From: CAVRQM01 sp963838805
Lineage (GTDB): Bacteria; Pseudomonadota; Alphaproteobacteria; Acetobacterales; Acetobacteraceae
DNA: 64,000 nucleotides
Reading direction: 5' to 3'
NCBI GenBank assembly: GCA_963838805.1
Contig: CAWISK010000010.1
Span: 62,001 to 126,000, forward strand
The notes beneath the pieces were generated by a model, which searched no databases, was not told where the DNA came from, and was given only the letters and a program-made list of their open reading frames with translations. The translations under genes were made by a program, and so were the position numbers. The stretch's first letter is position 1. The number at the start of each line of letters is the position of its first letter. Below, in pieces: positions 1 to 9,058 of this stretch.

Positions 1-24
1 TAGGTAGCGAGGAGTGTGGCCGGT
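1..24 (+). repeat. 24-bp insertion-element-end-like unit
   Basis: The first 24 bases follow the pattern TAGGTAGC, six variable bases, T-N-TG-N-CCGGT. Two further copies of this 24-mer, in the same orientation, lie at 9710-9733 and 9735-9758. Repeated sites of this kind are typical of the transposase-binding ends of some insertion sequences (IS21-like elements carry several). No transposase is seen next to any copy, so this is a remnant at best, and the family assignment is a guess. Confidence 0.35.
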
Positions 25-76
25 GCAGGTACCTAGTGACCCCTCTCGTGGATGCTTGCTTCATAGCGCCCGACCC

Positions 77-177
77 CGTCACTGCGAGGAGCCACGCGAC
101 GAAGCAGTCCAGGCCCGCCGCACCGGTGCGGCGGGCCTGGATCGCCGCGCCGGCCAAGCGGCCGGCTCGCGATGACG
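77..177. repeat. Intergenic palindromic repeat element
   Basis: The outer arms cgtcactgcgag (77-88) and ctcgcgatgacg (166-177) are nearly complementary. The centre, 109-140, is a perfect 32-bp palindrome (ccaggcccgccgcacc and its complement). The overall form, CGTCANTGCGAG...GAAGCANTCCAGG...CCTGGAT...CTCGCNATGACG, matches a dispersed intergenic repeat common in alphaproteobacteria. It would fold into a long hairpin. The stretch 1-277 holds no credible gene apart from this element. Confidence 0.6.
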
Positions 178-277
178 GCGCACGCAATGTGCATCAGCTA
201 TCCATGATGCCGAGTCCTGGTCAAAATCTGACACTTCGTGCCGTCCGCCGCTGAGTAGCAGCGCAGATGCACCTGCG

Positions 278-754
278 TCATCCGGCGGCCGCTCGCTCCA
301 GGGCGGCAATGTCCAGCTTAACCATCTCCGTCATCGCGGCGAAGACACGGCCCGAGACGGTCGGGTCTGGGTCGGCGAGGAGACGCGGCAGCGCCTCGGG
401 TACGATTTGCCAAGGCACGCCCCACCTGTCGCGCAGCCAGCCGCACATGATTTCCGACCCGCCATCGGCGGTGAGCGCCGTCCACAGCCGATCTACCTCC
501 GCTTGGTCGGAGCACTCTACTGAGATCGAGGCGGCAGTTCCGTAATTTGCCGGCGCGCCGCCGTTCAACGCTTGGAAGCTCTGCCCGCCGAGCGTGAAGG
601 TCACCAGGATTACGTCGCCCGCTTCCCCGCCGGGCCAAATCCCTGGCGAGCGCAGGATGTGCTTGAGGCTGGAGCCGGGCACGAGAGAGACATAGAAGCG
701 GGCGGCCATCTCCGCATCTTTGCCAAACCAGAGGCAGGTGCTGACTTTCGACAT
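278..754 (-). CDS. VOC-family (PhnB/3-demethylubiquinone methyltransferase-like) protein
   Basis: This encodes about 158 residues of the glyoxalase/bleomycin-resistance (VOC) fold, in the PhnB-like subgroup once mis-named 3-demethylubiquinone-9 3-methyltransferase. Supporting features are the N-terminal MSKVSTCLWFGKDAEMAARFY, where the first beta strand is followed by the A-x-FY helix; the strand FTLGGQSFQALNGG; and the C-terminal CGWLRDRWGVPWQIVP, the usual end of this family. The ATG at 754 is preferred over an upstream ATG at 793 because a GGAGAGGAGAC ribosome-binding site sits just before it and family homology starts there. Metal dependence and substrate are unknown for this subgroup. 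It stands alone, with the DUF2125 gene downstream in the opposite reading sense of the repeat region. Confidence 0.8.
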   Translation of the reverse strand: MSKVSTCLWFGKDAEMAARFYVSLVPGSSLKHILRSPGIWPGGEAGDVILVTFTLGGQSFQALNGGAPANYGTAASISVECSDQAEVDRLWTALTADGGSEIMCGWLRDRWGVPWQIVPEALPRLLADPDPTVSGRVFAAMTEMVKLDIAALERAAAG

Positions 755-821
755 CGCGACGTCTCCTCTCCATCCGAGATCCACCCTCGGCATCGGGCAC
801 TAAGTGTCAGATCTCAGACCA

Positions 822-1850
822 CTAACTATTGACAGCCAGACTGGGCAGCTTCGCCAAAGGAAAACCGGCCACGGTCAAGACACGGTCGCGCAGCGTCACG
901 TCCAGCGGCACCTCGGGAGCGCCGCCACCCTCGGGTGCGCGCGCCAGCAGCGCCAGCACCGCCCCGGCTGCGCGCGCGGCATGGGCCGTCACGACATGGG
1001 CTGCTACCAGGGCATCCAGCGTCTCCGCATAGCCCAGCACGCGCAGGCTGGCGGTTCCCATCGGCTGCAGTCCGGAATCCAGCGCCAGATGGGCATTGCC
1101 GGCCAGCCCCAGCGGGCCATAACCGATCGCCAGGCGGCGCAGATCGATGGCGCCGCCGCTGTCGCGCCAGGCGGACAGGACGGCTGGGCTGAGCCAGGAT
1201 CGGGAGGCGGATGGCGGCGGCAGGCGGCCGTGCAGCCCGGCCTGGAACGCGAGAGATGCGAGATGCCGGCCCAGCGGCCAGACCTCGCCGGGCAGCGGCT
1301 CCGGCAGCACGATCGATTGCGCGCTCCCGGCGACATCGAGCACCGCGCCCGCCGGCACCACTTGCAGATGCGCCAGCGCCACCCGCACGTGCCGGGTGTC
1401 CCCGTTCGGTCCGGCAATGGCAATGTCCAGCGTCTTGGCGTCGGTGGAGATGTCGGACCCGTCCAGCGCCGCGTCGAGATGCCAATCGGGCGAATTCAGG
1501 GCGAGCGGCGGCAGCGAAGGCGCCGCAACCGCGACCGGCGTCGGCAGCAGCACCCGAACGGTGTGCGGGTTGCGCGGCGAAAGCACCAGCGTCACCCGCT
1601 CGCTGCGCAAGACGGCCTCGCCCGCTTGCAGGCTGACCGGGAAGCTGCGGGTCGCGGTGAACGGAAATCCGCCGGCGCTCGCCGGCCCTGCCGTGACCAC
1701 CAGACCCTGCGCGGCCATGTCGGCCGCCCAGGCAGCGAAGCCGCGGGCCAGCGCCTGCTGCGCCGCGAACCAAAGCCCCGCATCCCCCAGGAGCAGCAAT
1801 GCCACCAGGGCCACCGCCAGGAACAGCCAGCGCCGTCGCTTCATCCACAC
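822..1850 (-). CDS. DUF2125 domain-containing membrane-anchored protein
   Basis: This is a 342-residue protein. It has a short basic start (MWMKRRR) followed by one hydrophobic segment at about residues 8-27, which is a signal anchor. The rest is a beta-rich, alanine/leucine-rich periplasmic body with motifs such as GGFPFTATRSFP and AAPSLPPLALNSPDWHLD that are characteristic of DUF2125. Family function is unknown; members sit in the envelope of alphaproteobacteria. The next upstream gene on the same strand is the plsC-ydcF-ftsX-ftsE run, separated by about 140 bases, so it may be a trailing member of that envelope cluster. A start two codons downstream (MKRRR, 1844) is equally possible. Confidence 0.75.
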   Translation of the reverse strand: MWMKRRRWLFLAVALVALLLLGDAGLWFAAQQALARGFAAWAADMAAQGLVVTAGPASAGGFPFTATRSFPVSLQAGEAVLRSERVTLVLSPRNPHTVRVLLPTPVAVAAPSLPPLALNSPDWHLDAALDGSDISTDAKTLDIAIAGPNGDTRHVRVALAHLQVVPAGAVLDVAGSAQSIVLPEPLPGEVWPLGRHLASLAFQAGLHGRLPPPSASRSWLSPAVLSAWRDSGGAIDLRRLAIGYGPLGLAGNAHLALDSGLQPMGTASLRVLGYAETLDALVAAHVVTAHAARAAGAVLALLARAPEGGGAPEVPLDVTLRDRVLTVAGFPLAKLPSLAVNS

Positions 1851-1993
1851 TCCTCAGGCCCGCTCCGCGCGGCGCTCTCATACGGCAAAAACCCTGTCGT
1901 TGACAGCGGGTTGGCGAGCCTTGGCTGGAGCGGCATGGAAACCGCGGGACGGCCGTATCCACATGCTTGTCCACAGGGGCCGGTAGTGCTCCG

Positions 1994-2698
1994 TCATTGT
2001 TCCGGTCCGGCCGCGAAAACGCTGGCAAGCTCGCGCAGCAACTCGTCGCGGGGCAGCCCGGCCGGCAAGGCGGGCAAGATGCGCACGCGAATCGTGCCGG
2101 AGTGCTTTTGGAAGGCGTTGCGCCCCCAATGACGGCCGGAATCGGTCACCACCGGGATGACCGGCAGCCCGGTTCGCGCGGCCAGGGCGGCAATCCCGGG
2201 ATGCAGCTTCGCCCGCGTGCCTGGCTCGACCCGCGTGCCCTCCGGGAAGATCACGATTTGCCGGCCGTCGGCCGCCGCCCGCTCGCCCGCCCGCAGCATC
2301 GCGCGCATCGCCAGGGCACCTCCGGCGCGATCCACCCCGATCATGTCCGAGGCCCGCAGGACCGCACCGAACAGCGGCAGACGCATCAGCTCCCGCTTCA
2401 CGACGAAGCACACATCCGGGAGCAGCGCCGCCCAGAGCACGGTCTCGAATGCCGATTGGTGCTGCGCGGCCAGCAGTACCGGACCGCCGCAGCGGAATCT
2501 CTCCTTCGACGCGCCAGGCGATGCCCGCAAGCGGACGCAACCCGACCAGCGCCAGCCGTGCCCAGCACGCCCGTAGCGCCCGGCGACATGCCGACCGCAC
2601 AGCCGTGCCAACAGCACCGGGACCGGCGCCGCCAGGCAGAACAGCAGCGTCAGGCCGTAGAACCACACGTTGAACGCCAAGGACCGCAGCAAGGTCAT
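1994..2698 (-). CDS. plsC: 1-acyl-sn-glycerol-3-phosphate acyltransferase (PlsC family)
   Basis: PlsC-type enzymes transfer a second acyl chain to lysophosphatidic acid at the inner membrane. The sequence shows an N-terminal hydrophobic helix, the block I signature in AAQHQSAFET (a variant of NHxxxxD with QHQSAFE), FVVKRELMRLPLFG (block II), and the FPEGTR block III motif. The ATG at 2698 overlaps the ydcF stop as ATGA, indicating translational coupling. Between about 2480 and 2590 the translation is out of register with the family for some 30 residues; the expected residues ARLALVGLRPLAGIAWRVEG appear in a neighbouring frame. Two compensating single-base errors therefore leave an open but locally scrambled frame. 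Fully functional only if those are sequencing errors. Confidence 0.8.
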   Translation of the reverse strand: MTLLRSLAFNVWFYGLTLLFCLAAPVPVLLARLCGRHVAGRYGRAGHGWRWSGCVRLRASPGASKERFRCGGPVLLAAQHQSAFETVLWAALLPDVCFVVKRELMRLPLFGAVLRASDMIGVDRAGGALAMRAMLRAGERAAADGRQIVIFPEGTRVEPGTRAKLHPGIAALAARTGLPVIPVVTDSGRHWGRNAFQKHSGTIRVRILPALPAGLPRDELLRELASVFAAGPEQ

Positions 2699-3339
2699 CC
2701 GCCGAGCCGGGCCGGGCGCAGCCGGCTCTCGCTCTCCTGTTCGGCCGGCTCGCGAGAGGCAAGGCCCGACAATCCCATCTCCGCGGCCAGCCATTTGGGA
2801 TATTCCGCGGCGAGCAGGCGCAGGGCCGGGGGGCCGTCCGACGGTCGCACCGCAACGGGATACAGCGCAACATTGGGGAGCGCCCGTGACAGCTCCGCCA
2901 GGGCGCGCGGCATGTGATAGTAGGCCGTCACCACGATCAGCGAGCGGATGCCGTTGGCGCGCGCCCAGCCGGCGGTCTCCTGCGCGTTGCCATGGGTGGA
3001 CGCAGCGACACGGCCCAGGGTGACGCGGCTGCCGAGGGCGGGATCGGCTCCCGCCTGCCTCGCCAGTTGCGCGAACCCGGCCTCGCCGCCCACGCCGGAG
3101 ATGAGCAGGATGCGCCCGCGCCCGTCGCCCAGCAGCCGCAGCGCGGTGGCGATCCGGTCAGCACCGCCGGTCAGCGCCACGATGCCATCCGCATGGGCGG
3201 GCAGCGGCGCCGTGCTCTCCGCCCGGCTGAGGAACGCGGCGAGGCTTCCTGCCAGCACGAGGCAGGCGAGTGCCGCGACCGCGATCGGCCATCGTCGGGC
3301 ATGCGATCCTGCGGTTCTCACGGCAGGCGCCGCAGCCAT
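2695..3339 (-). CDS. YdcF-family (DUF218) membrane-associated protein
   Basis: The product has about 214 residues: a short basic N-terminus, one hydrophobic helix (IAVAALACLVLAGSLAAFL), then a DUF218/YdcF domain. Visible family motifs are ADGIVALTGGADRI, the nucleotide-like binding strand ILLISGVGG, GNAQETAGWARANGI, and VVTAYYHMPRA. YdcF/SanA proteins have been tied to envelope and peptidoglycan-precursor metabolism, but the exact reaction is not established. The ATG at 3339 lies inside ftsX; a GTG at 3321 that forms a GTGA overlap with the ftsX stop is an attractive alternative. Its stop overlaps plsC. It forms part of the ftsE-ftsX-ydcF-plsC run on the minus strand. Confidence 0.8.
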   Translation of the reverse strand: MAAAPAVRTAGSHARRWPIAVAALACLVLAGSLAAFLSRAESTAPLPAHADGIVALTGGADRIATALRLLGDGRGRILLISGVGGEAGFAQLARQAGADPALGSRVTLGRVAASTHGNAQETAGWARANGIRSLIVVTAYYHMPRALAELSRALPNVALYPVAVRPSDGPPALRLLAAEYPKWLAAEMGLSGLASREPAEQESESRLRPARLGG

Positions 3340-4262
3340 TGGCGCACCGTACCCTGTGCGGTGACGAAGCCGATCACCGCCGCCGCGGCCGGCAGCGCCG
3401 GCAGTGCCAGCCACAGGACAGGGGGCAGAGCGCCGACCAGTGCCATCAGGCCCTCCCCGCTCGGTCCGACGGGCGCCCGCGTCACACCACCCTGCTCCGA
3501 GAACGGCGCGGCCAGTGCGGCGAGGCCGAGCAGAACCGGGAGCGCCACGCCGGCGCCGATGGCGGCACCCGAGGCGGCCAGCGCGGTCGCGCGGCGGGCA
3601 AAACGGCTGGCGATGTAGGCGTCGGTCGCACCCAGCCCATGCACGATGCGGATCGCCTCGCGCCGGGCGAGCAGGCCGCTGCGCGTGGCCACCGCCACCA
3701 CCAGCACCGCGACCCCGGCAACCACGGCCAGGGCCAGCCAGGCACAGGCTTGCAGGCTCGCGGCCAGGGCAGCCAGCCGGTTGACCCAGACGGCGTGGCT
3801 CTCGGTCTCGGCGCCTGGCACGGCCGCCTGCAAGCGCGCGGCCAAGCCCGCCGCCTCGCCGCCGGATGCCAGCCGCACCGCGATGACGCCCGGCAGGTCG
3901 AGCCCAGGTGGCGGCCCGGCGCCGCCAAACCACGGTGCAAGCAGCGTCTCCAGCTCCGCCGGCGCGAACGCGCGCGCGCGCGCGACCGCCGGATCGGCAC
4001 GCAGCAGATCGAGTGCCCGCCGCAGGCGCGTGATGCCGCCCTCGATGCCGGAGGGACGCGGCACCTGCACCGTGAGTGCCGCGGCCGCCCCCACCTGCCA
4101 GTGCCGGGCGAGCGAACGGGCGCCCACGGCACCCGCCCCGGCCAGCGCCGCCAGGAACGCCATGGCCCCCACCAGCAGCGGCAGCACCCGATCGCCGAGC
4201 GCCCGCCGCAGACCAAGATCGTCGGTGGCGCCGCGCCGCAGGTTGACCGTGCGCTCAGCCAT
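3318..4262 (-). CDS. ftsX: Cell division protein FtsX (ABC permease-like)
   Basis: FtsX is the membrane partner of FtsE; the pair couples ATP hydrolysis at the division ring to peptidoglycan-hydrolase activation in the periplasm. The translation, about 314 residues, shows one transmembrane helix after a cytoplasmic N-terminus (VLPLLVGAMAFLAALAGAG). A large extracytoplasmic domain at about residues 60-165 follows, then three further helices (LALAVVAGVAVLVVAVA; the block around AIGAGVALPVLLGLAALA; the C-terminal LPALPAAAAVIGFV). The RREAIRIVHGLGATDAYI coupling loop is typical of FtsX. The ATG at 4262 overlaps the ftsE stop by eight bases. It is more divergent than FtsE, as is usual for this family. 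Confidence 0.85.
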   Translation of the reverse strand: MAERTVNLRRGATDDLGLRRALGDRVLPLLVGAMAFLAALAGAGAVGARSLARHWQVGAAAALTVQVPRPSGIEGGITRLRRALDLLRADPAVARARAFAPAELETLLAPWFGGAGPPPGLDLPGVIAVRLASGGEAAGLAARLQAAVPGAETESHAVWVNRLAALAASLQACAWLALAVVAGVAVLVVAVATRSGLLARREAIRIVHGLGATDAYIASRFARRATALAASGAAIGAGVALPVLLGLAALAAPFSEQGGVTRAPVGPSGEGLMALVGALPPVLWLALPALPAAAAVIGFVTAQGTVRQWLRRLP

Positions 4263-4953
4263 CTTCCACCAGCCTGCCGCCATCCAGCAGCAGCACCGGG
4301 CCGGGATGACGGGCGACCAGGCCCTCGTTATGGGTCGCGACCACCACGGTCGCGCCCAGCCGGTTCATCTCGTGCAGCAGGCGCATCAGCCGCTCAGCCT
4401 GGACATCGTCCAGATTGCCGGTCGGCTCATCGGCCAGCAGCAGGCTCGGACGCGCCACCACCGCGCGGGCGATCGCCACGCGCTGCTGCTCGCCGCCGGA
4501 CAGCGCATCCGGCCGCTCGTCGCGGTGCCGCGCGAGGCCCACCCATCGCAGCATCTCCTCCACATCGGCGCGCACCTGCCCTTCCGGCCGCCCTGCGAGC
4601 CGCAGCGGCAGTGCCACGTTGTCGAACGCGGAGAGATGCGACAGCAAGCGGAAATCCTGGAACACCATGCCAATTCGCCGGCGCAGCAGGGGCAGGTGCC
4701 GCCGCAGCGCCGCGTCACGCCCGCGGCGCTCCTCCGGACCGATCTCGACATCCAGCAACCGCAGCCGGCCGCGCGTCGGGCGCACCGCCAGATGCAGCAG
4801 CCGCAGCAGGCTGGTCTTGCCCGCGCCCGAGGCGCCCAGCAGCCAGCGGAAGCCGCCGCCCGGAACGGCGAAGCTGAGATCGCGCAGCACCTCCCGCGTG
4901 GGCTGCCGTCCCGCCTGGGGGTAGTGCAGCGCCACGCCCTCCAGCAGAACCAT
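4255..4953 (-). CDS. ftsE: Cell division ATP-binding protein FtsE
   Basis: A 232-residue ABC ATPase. The Walker A motif is GASGAGKTS, the Q-loop is in MVFQDFRLL, the signature is LSGGEQQR, Walker B is LLLADEPTGNLD, and the switch histidine is in VVATHN. The ADEPTGNLD and QDFRLL signatures are those of FtsE rather than of importers. ATG 4953 is chosen because homology (MVLLEGVALHYPQ) begins there; the in-frame ATG at 5001 would add an unlikely basic tail. It is the first gene of the ftsE-ftsX-ydcF-plsC set and is divergent from the zinc-ribbon gene at 5127, so the promoter region is 4954-5126. Confidence 0.92.
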   Translation of the reverse strand: MVLLEGVALHYPQAGRQPTREVLRDLSFAVPGGGFRWLLGASGAGKTSLLRLLHLAVRPTRGRLRLLDVEIGPEERRGRDAALRRHLPLLRRRIGMVFQDFRLLSHLSAFDNVALPLRLAGRPEGQVRADVEEMLRWVGLARHRDERPDALSGGEQQRVAIARAVVARPSLLLADEPTGNLDDVQAERLMRLLHEMNRLGATVVVATHNEGLVARHPGPVLLLDGGRLVEDG

Positions 4954-5126
4954 GCACGCTCCGCGACTGGAACCCGAAGATTGGAACCCGAACCGGCGCA
5001 CGTCCTAGCACGTTCGTCCCGGCACGTCCGGGCGGTGCCTTCCTTCGTGGCACGGCGCATCTGGGTGCAGAACGACGGCCCCGGCGCCATTGCGCGCCAC
5101 AGGCGGCGCGATCATCATTCTGGCTC

Positions 5127-5588
5127 ATGCGCATCATCTGCCCTGCCTGCGCCGCCGTCTATGAGGTGCCCGCCTCGCTGCTGGGCGAGGCGCAGCGGGC
5201 GCTGCGCTGCGCCCGCTGCGGGCATGAATGGGTGCCGCACGCACCCGATGGAGCCGACGCCCACGCACCTGCCGTCGCTCCCGAGCAACCGGCCGCGCCC
5301 GAGCAGCCGGCCATCCCCGTGCCGCCCGAGGCGCGCGTGCCGCTGGCCCGGGTGCCGGCGGCGCGCGTGCCGGTGGCGCCTCCGCCCCCTGTCGACCCGA
5401 TGCTGGCCGTCTTTCCGCCGCTGGTCGAGCGGCGCGGGCGGACGCGCGAGCGGGCCTCGGCACTCGGCTGGGCGCTGACCGTGCTGACGCTGCTGGCGCT
5501 GGCGGGGGCCGCCTATGTCTGGCGCGCCGACGTGCAGGCGGCATGGCCGCCCAGCCAGCGCGCGTACGCCGCGATCGGCCTGCGCTGA
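5127..5588 (+). CDS. MJ0042-type zinc-ribbon membrane protein
   Basis: This 153-residue protein starts with an MJ0042 zinc-ribbon: CPAC at residues 5-8 and CARC around residues 29-32 supply the four cysteines. A long proline/alanine-rich linker follows (VPPEARVPLARVPAARVP). Near the C-terminus is a single transmembrane segment, ALTVLTLLALAGAAYVW. Such proteins are common in Rhodospirillales next to ftsE/ftsX, and their role is unknown. The arrangement suggests a cytoplasmic metal-binding head tethered to the inner membrane. It is divergent from ftsE and convergent with the SGNH hydrolase that follows. Confidence 0.75.
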   Translation: MRIICPACAAVYEVPASLLGEAQRALRCARCGHEWVPHAPDGADAHAPAVAPEQPAAPEQPAIPVPPEARVPLARVPAARVPVAPPPPVDPMLAVFPPLVERRGRTRERASALGWALTVLTLLALAGAAYVWRADVQAAWPPSQRAYAAIGLR

Positions 5589-5598
5589 CGCGCGAGGT

Positions 5599-6374
5599 TT
5601 ACTCCTCCACCTCGCCGCTGCCGGGCCCCTGCCCGCCCGGTTCGGTCGGACCGAGTCCCGCCACCAGGGCACTCGCGAGCGCCTCGCCCAGACAGCGATA
5701 GCCCAGATCGTTGTGGTGCAGCCTGTCGGGCGCGATGAAGCGGGCATAGGGCGTGCCGGCTGCCTGCCACGTATCCATCAGCGCGCCGCGGTCGAAGAAC
5801 CCCGCCTCCGTCTGCTCGGCCACCTCGGCGGTCGAGCGGTCGATCGCACGGTCCTCAGGTGCTGCCAGCAGGCGCGGCGAGCGCTGGTTGTTCATCAGCA
5901 CCACATCGACCCCGGCCTCGTGCAGCCGGGCGACACCGGCCACGGCCAGCGTGCGATAGGCGGTGGGATTGATGCTGCGCAGCGCCCCGTTGGCGCCGAT
6001 CTGCCAGATCACCAGTTGCGGCCGGACCACCAGCGCGTCGGATTCCAATCGTGGCAGCTCCTGCGAGACGTCCTCGCCGTTCACGCCGCGGTTGATGACC
6101 GCGACATGCGCGTGCGGCAGCATCCGGCTCAGCGCCGCCTGCAACACCGCCGGGTAGGAATGTGCGGGATCGGATGACTGCCAGCCGCGCGTGCTGGAGG
6201 AGCCGATCGCCACGATGATCGCCTGCTCCTGCCGTGCCAGCGCCGCGCGCAGATGCGGCGCCACGAGCGGCGGCACCCGAACCGAGGGGCAGGCCGGCTC
6301 GTCGGCCGCGGCTACGGGACCGGCCAGAAGCAGGCCGCCCAGAAGCAGGTCGCCAGAATAAGATGAAGACGCAT
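5599..6374 (-). CDS. Secreted SGNH/GDSL-type hydrolase (one frameshift near the N-terminus)
   Basis: The SGNH esterase fold is indicated by block I AIGSSSTRGW (nucleophile Ser), the block II/III region IWQIGANGALR, and block V DRLHHNDLGY, which carries the Asp and His of the triad. Substrates of such esterases range from lipids to acetylated polysaccharides. The conserved part reads from about 6276 downwards. The ATG at 6374, 12 bases after the tldD stop, gives a start MRLHLILA, and the following frame gives LLLGGLLLAGPVAAADEP, a clear signal peptide. The two are joined only by a one-base shift around 6340-6350. I therefore take 6374 as the real start and treat the shift as probable sequence error. 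Confidence 0.7.
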
Positions 6375-6385
6375 CCGGGCTCGGA

Positions 6386-7842
6386 TCAGGCGGTGCCGCC
6401 GACGGTCAGCGCCGACAATTTCAGGGTCGGCTGGCCCACCCCCACCGGCACCCCCTGCCCCTGCTTGCCGCAGGTGCCGATGCCGGCATCGAGCGCCATG
6501 TCGTCGCCCACCATCACGATGCGGGTCAGCGCGTCCGGCCCGTTGCCGATCAGCGTGGCGCCCTTGACCGGGGCCGTCACCCGCCCGTCCTCGATCAGAT
6601 ATGCCTCGCTGGCCGAGAACACGAACTTGCCCGAGGTGATGTCCACCTGGCCGCCGCCGAAATTGACCGCATACAGGCCGCGCGGCACCGAGCGGATCAT
6701 CTCCTCGGCCTTGTGGGTGCCGCCCAGCATCACCGTGTTGGTCATGCGCGGCATCGGCGCGTGGGCGTAGGATTGCCGCCGCCCGTTGCCGGTGGCGCGC
6801 ACGCCCATCAGGCGTGCGTTCAGCCGGTCCTGCATGAACTCGCACAGGATGCCGTCCTCGATCAGCACGGTGCGGCTGGTGGGCGTGCCCTCGTCGTCCA
6901 CCGTCAGGCTGCCGCGCCGGTCCGGCATGGTGCCGTCATCGACCACGGTGATGCCGGGGGCGGCGATGCGCTTGCCCATCAGCCCGGCGAAGGCCGAGGT
7001 CTTCTTGCGGTTGAAATCGCCCTCCAGCCCATGCCCGATCGCCTCGTGCAGCAGGATGCCGGGCCAGCCGGCGCCCAGCACCACCGGCATCTCGCCCGCC
7101 GGGGCGGCGACGCTGTCGAGGTTCAGCACCGCCTGGCGCAGCGCCTCGTCCACCGCCGCCTGCCAGGTCTCCGGCCCGATCACGCGCTCGTAGCCGAACC
7201 GCCCGCCGGTGCCGTAGCTGCCGGTCTCGCGCCGCCCGTTATGCTCGACCACGACAGCCACGTTCAGTCGCACCAGGGGACGCAGATCGGCGACGCGGGT
7301 GCCGTCGGCGCGGATGATCTGCACCGCCTGCCACTCGCCGGTGATCGAGGCCATGACCTGCTTCACCCGCGCATCCGGCCCCGCGCATAAGCGTCGATCT
7401 CCGCCAGTACGCCGGTGCGCGTGCCGAATTTGTTGTCCGCGAACGGGCTGTCGGGCGAATAGAGCCGGGCATTGGTGGCGCGCGGCGACTCCGAGGCGGT
7501 GCCGGAATGGCCGGCGGCGACGGCGCTCACGGTCGCCGCCGCGCGCGCCAGGGCGGCTTTCGAGATCTCGCCCGAATGGGCGTAGCCGGTCGCCTCGCCG
7601 GCGACGGCGCGCAGGCCGAAACCGAGTTGGGTGTCGTAATTGGCGGCCCGGATGCGGCCGTCATCGAGGCTGACCGCCTCGCTCTCGCGCCATTCCAGGA
7701 ACAGCTCGCCATCATCGGCGGCGGCGAGTGCCGAGCGCGTCGCAGCCAGTGCCGCATCGGCGTCGAGGTCCGCGTCGGACCGCTGGAAGAATACCCGGTC
7801 GGTGACGGACAGTGCCGTGTCCTGCGAAAGCGTGTTGCTCAC
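6386..7842 (-). CDS. tldD: TldD metalloprotease subunit (frameshift near 7372)
   Basis: TldD and TldE form a heterodimeric zinc protease that trims peptides, for example modified peptides and antitoxins. The zinc motif HEAIGH (HExxxH) with LEGDF following is present, as are the C-terminal glycine-rich blocks GTHKAEEMI and GGGQVDITSGKF. The N-terminal third (SNTLSQDTAL to EIDAYARG) is in one frame and the rest (RVKQVMASITGEW onward) in another; the switch is at a GGGG run near 7372. The GTG start at 7842 overlaps the ctaA stop (GTGA), with AGGAGA upstream. Length over both parts is about 485 residues, normal for TldD. No tldE is in the window. Confidence 0.85.
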
Positions 7843-8946
7843 GGTGTCTCCTGGGGCAAAGGAATGGGCCGGGTGCGCCCGGCGAAATGCAGGCAGCAGA
7901 GCGAGGCGGTCAGCAGCAGCACCGCATTCGCCTGGTGTGCGACGGCGAGACGGGATCGGCACCACGTAGAGCAAGGTGGCGACGCCCAGCGCGTATTGCA
8001 GCAGGACGGCGGCACCGAGACAGAGCAGCCCGGTCCGCAGCGCCTCGCCGGGCCGGGTTGCGCGCCAGCCGAGCAGGACCGTGGCCAGGGCCAGCAGCGC
8101 GGTCACGGTTGCCAGCAGCCGATGATCGAACTGCACCGCCGCGACATTCTCGAACAGGTTGCGTGCGAACGGGCTGAGGCTGCCATAGCCCGGCGGCACC
8201 ACCTGCCCGTCCATCAGCGGGAAGGTGTTGAACACCAGCCCGGCATGCAGGCCGGCGGTGAAGCCGCCCGCCACGATGGTGATTGCCACGCAACCGCACA
8301 GCAGGCCCAGTGCCGCGCGCAGCCGGCGGGCCGGCGCCGGCCGCCGTGCGGGGTGCAGCACCGAGAGGGCGGTCCACAGCAGCGCCGCATACAGCGCCAG
8401 CGCCAGCACCAGATGCGCCACCAGCCGGTTGGCCGAGACGGCGGTGCTGTCCGCCTCGAAGCCCGAGGCGACCATGAACCAGCCGACCGCCCCTTGCAGC
8501 CCGCCCAGCACGAAGATGCCGACCAGGCGCCATCCCAGGCGGCGGTCGATGGCGCCCCGCCACCAGAACCAGGCGAGCGGCAGCAGCAGGGCCACGCCGA
8601 GCAGCCGGCCCCACAGCCGATGCACCCATTCCAGCCAGAACAGGCCCTGGAAACCGGCGAGGCCCATGCCCGGATGCAGCAGGTCGTATTGCGGAATGGT
8701 CTTGTAGAGCGCGAACAGCCGCGCCCAGTCGGCGTGGCTGAGCGGCGGCAGGGCGCCCGCGAGCGGCGCCCATTCCATGATGGACAGGCCGGAGCCGGTG
8801 AGACGGGTGGCGCCGCCCAGGATCACCATGACGAAGATCATGGCGGCGAGGCCGAACAGCCAGACGGCGACGGGGACGCGCTGCGTGCCGGCGGGGCAGC
8901 GGCGACGCAGCGGAGGGTTGGGGGCGAGAGCGGGGTCGAAGGGCAT
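7839..8946 (-). CDS. ctaA: Heme A synthase, COX15/CtaA (frameshift near 7950)
   Basis: COX15/CtaA oxidises heme O to heme A for aa3-type cytochrome oxidase in the inner membrane. The translation has about eight hydrophobic helices. Family motifs are GGATRLTGSGLSIMEW in helix 1, EWVHRLWGR with a heme-ligand His, SANRLVAHL, and QFDHRLLA. The normal C-terminus (AVAHQANAVLLLTASLCCLH, carrying the last heme ligand His) is found only after a one-base shift near 7950, where VPIP continues in another frame. The stop then falls at 7839-7841, overlapping the tldD GTG. Length, about 368 residues, is as expected. The gene implies a heme-A-containing oxidase in the organism. Confidence 0.85.
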
Positions 8947-9058
8947 CGGTGCAGCATATAGGCGGGGAGCCCCTGAGGCGGACAGACCCGCCTGGCTGCG
9001 GAAGACGAGGTTTTGGTGATTTATCGCAACGTTAGGGCGGACCCGTGTCCCGGAACGC

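Noticed and set aside
804..2132. Long plus-strand open frame (over 400 codons) opposite the DUF2125 and plsC genes
   Set aside because: It is rich in Arg, Gln and His with no family similarity, which is the usual antisense shadow in GC-rich DNA; the minus-strand genes explain the region.
7363..8946. Apparent fusion of COX15 with TldD
   Set aside because: The true COX15 end and the GTG of tldD overlap normally once a one-base shift near 7950 is corrected.
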